This document shows positions 6,408 to 6,505 of a stretch of 6,505 nucleotides of DNA, in pieces (position 1 is the stretch's first letter; every line of letters begins with the position of its first letter). The notes under the pieces were generated by a model. The model ran no database searches, was not told the origin of the DNA, and saw nothing but the letters and a program-made list of their open reading frames with translations. The stretch spans positions 1 through 6,505 of the forward strand of contig PCCT01000032.1 in the NCBI GenBank assembly GCA_002731985.1, in the 5' to 3' direction. The position numbers were made by a program, and so were the translations under genes. This DNA is from Nitrospinota bacterium. Its GTDB lineage: Bacteria > Nitrospinota > Nitrospinia > Nitrospinales > VA-1.

Positions 6408-6505
6408 ATGGCCAAGAAATCTATCAAAGGACAGATCAATTTTTTTCGTTTTATGGCAGTGATAGGTGTCGTGGTGATCATATTCGTCGTGAATGAATTT
6501 TTTGA
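6408..6505 (+). CDS. N-terminus of a membrane-anchored protein, runs off the right edge
   Basis: Only 32 codons plus two bases are visible, from ATG at 6408 to the window end. The reading is a basic start (MAKKSIKGQINFFRF) followed by a strongly hydrophobic stretch at about residues 16-28 (MAVIGVVVIIFVV). This fits a type II membrane anchor or uncleaved signal. It lies 19 bp after ridA on the same strand, so it is probably the next gene of the operon. No Shine-Dalgarno is evident. The family cannot be named from this fragment, and the start itself is provisional. Confidence 0.5.
   Translation, partial: MAKKSIKGQINFFRFMAVIGVVVIIFVVNEFF

Overview
The window looks like part of a Gram-negative, possibly marine, bacterial chromosome. 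A secreted protein with a signal peptide, a TRAP-type transporter and a zinc-containing RecO all fit this. Base composition is moderate and even across the window, and no mobile-element, phage, CRISPR, tRNA or rRNA signature is visible. The mix of genes is compatible with a Nitrospinota- or deltaproteobacterium-like lineage, but that is a guess from protein flavour, not a measurement.

Left block (about 1-1612, minus strand): a secreted formylglycine-generating-enzyme-like (SUMF1/FGE-fold) protein is followed after 25 bp by a charged, helix-rich protein of unknown function. The second gene is open across its 256 visible codons and runs off the left edge. The FGE-like protein keeps the fold motifs but has serine at both positions where true FGE has its redox/copper cysteines, so it is probably not a sulfatase activator.

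Centre (1613-3581): a short AT-rich divergent promoter region separates this block from a plus-strand TRAP transporter membrane pair (small DctQ-type and large DctM-type subunits, joined by an ATGA overlap). No periplasmic binding protein (DctP) lies beside them within the window.

Right block (3753-6505, plus strand): a PHP-domain metal-dependent phosphoesterase is followed by a probable promoter. A tightly packed set then follows: O6-methylguanine-DNA methyltransferase (ogt), recO (14-nt overlap) and ridA (ATGA overlap). The start of a protein with an N-terminal membrane anchor comes 19 bp later and leaves the right edge. ogt and recO join two DNA-repair functions, and ridA adds a metabolite-damage function, so the theme is housekeeping damage control.

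Most of the window is ordinary. The parts worth a second look are the cysteine-less FGE homologue with its unknown partner gene, the TRAP pair without a binding protein, and the ogt-recO-ridA coupling.
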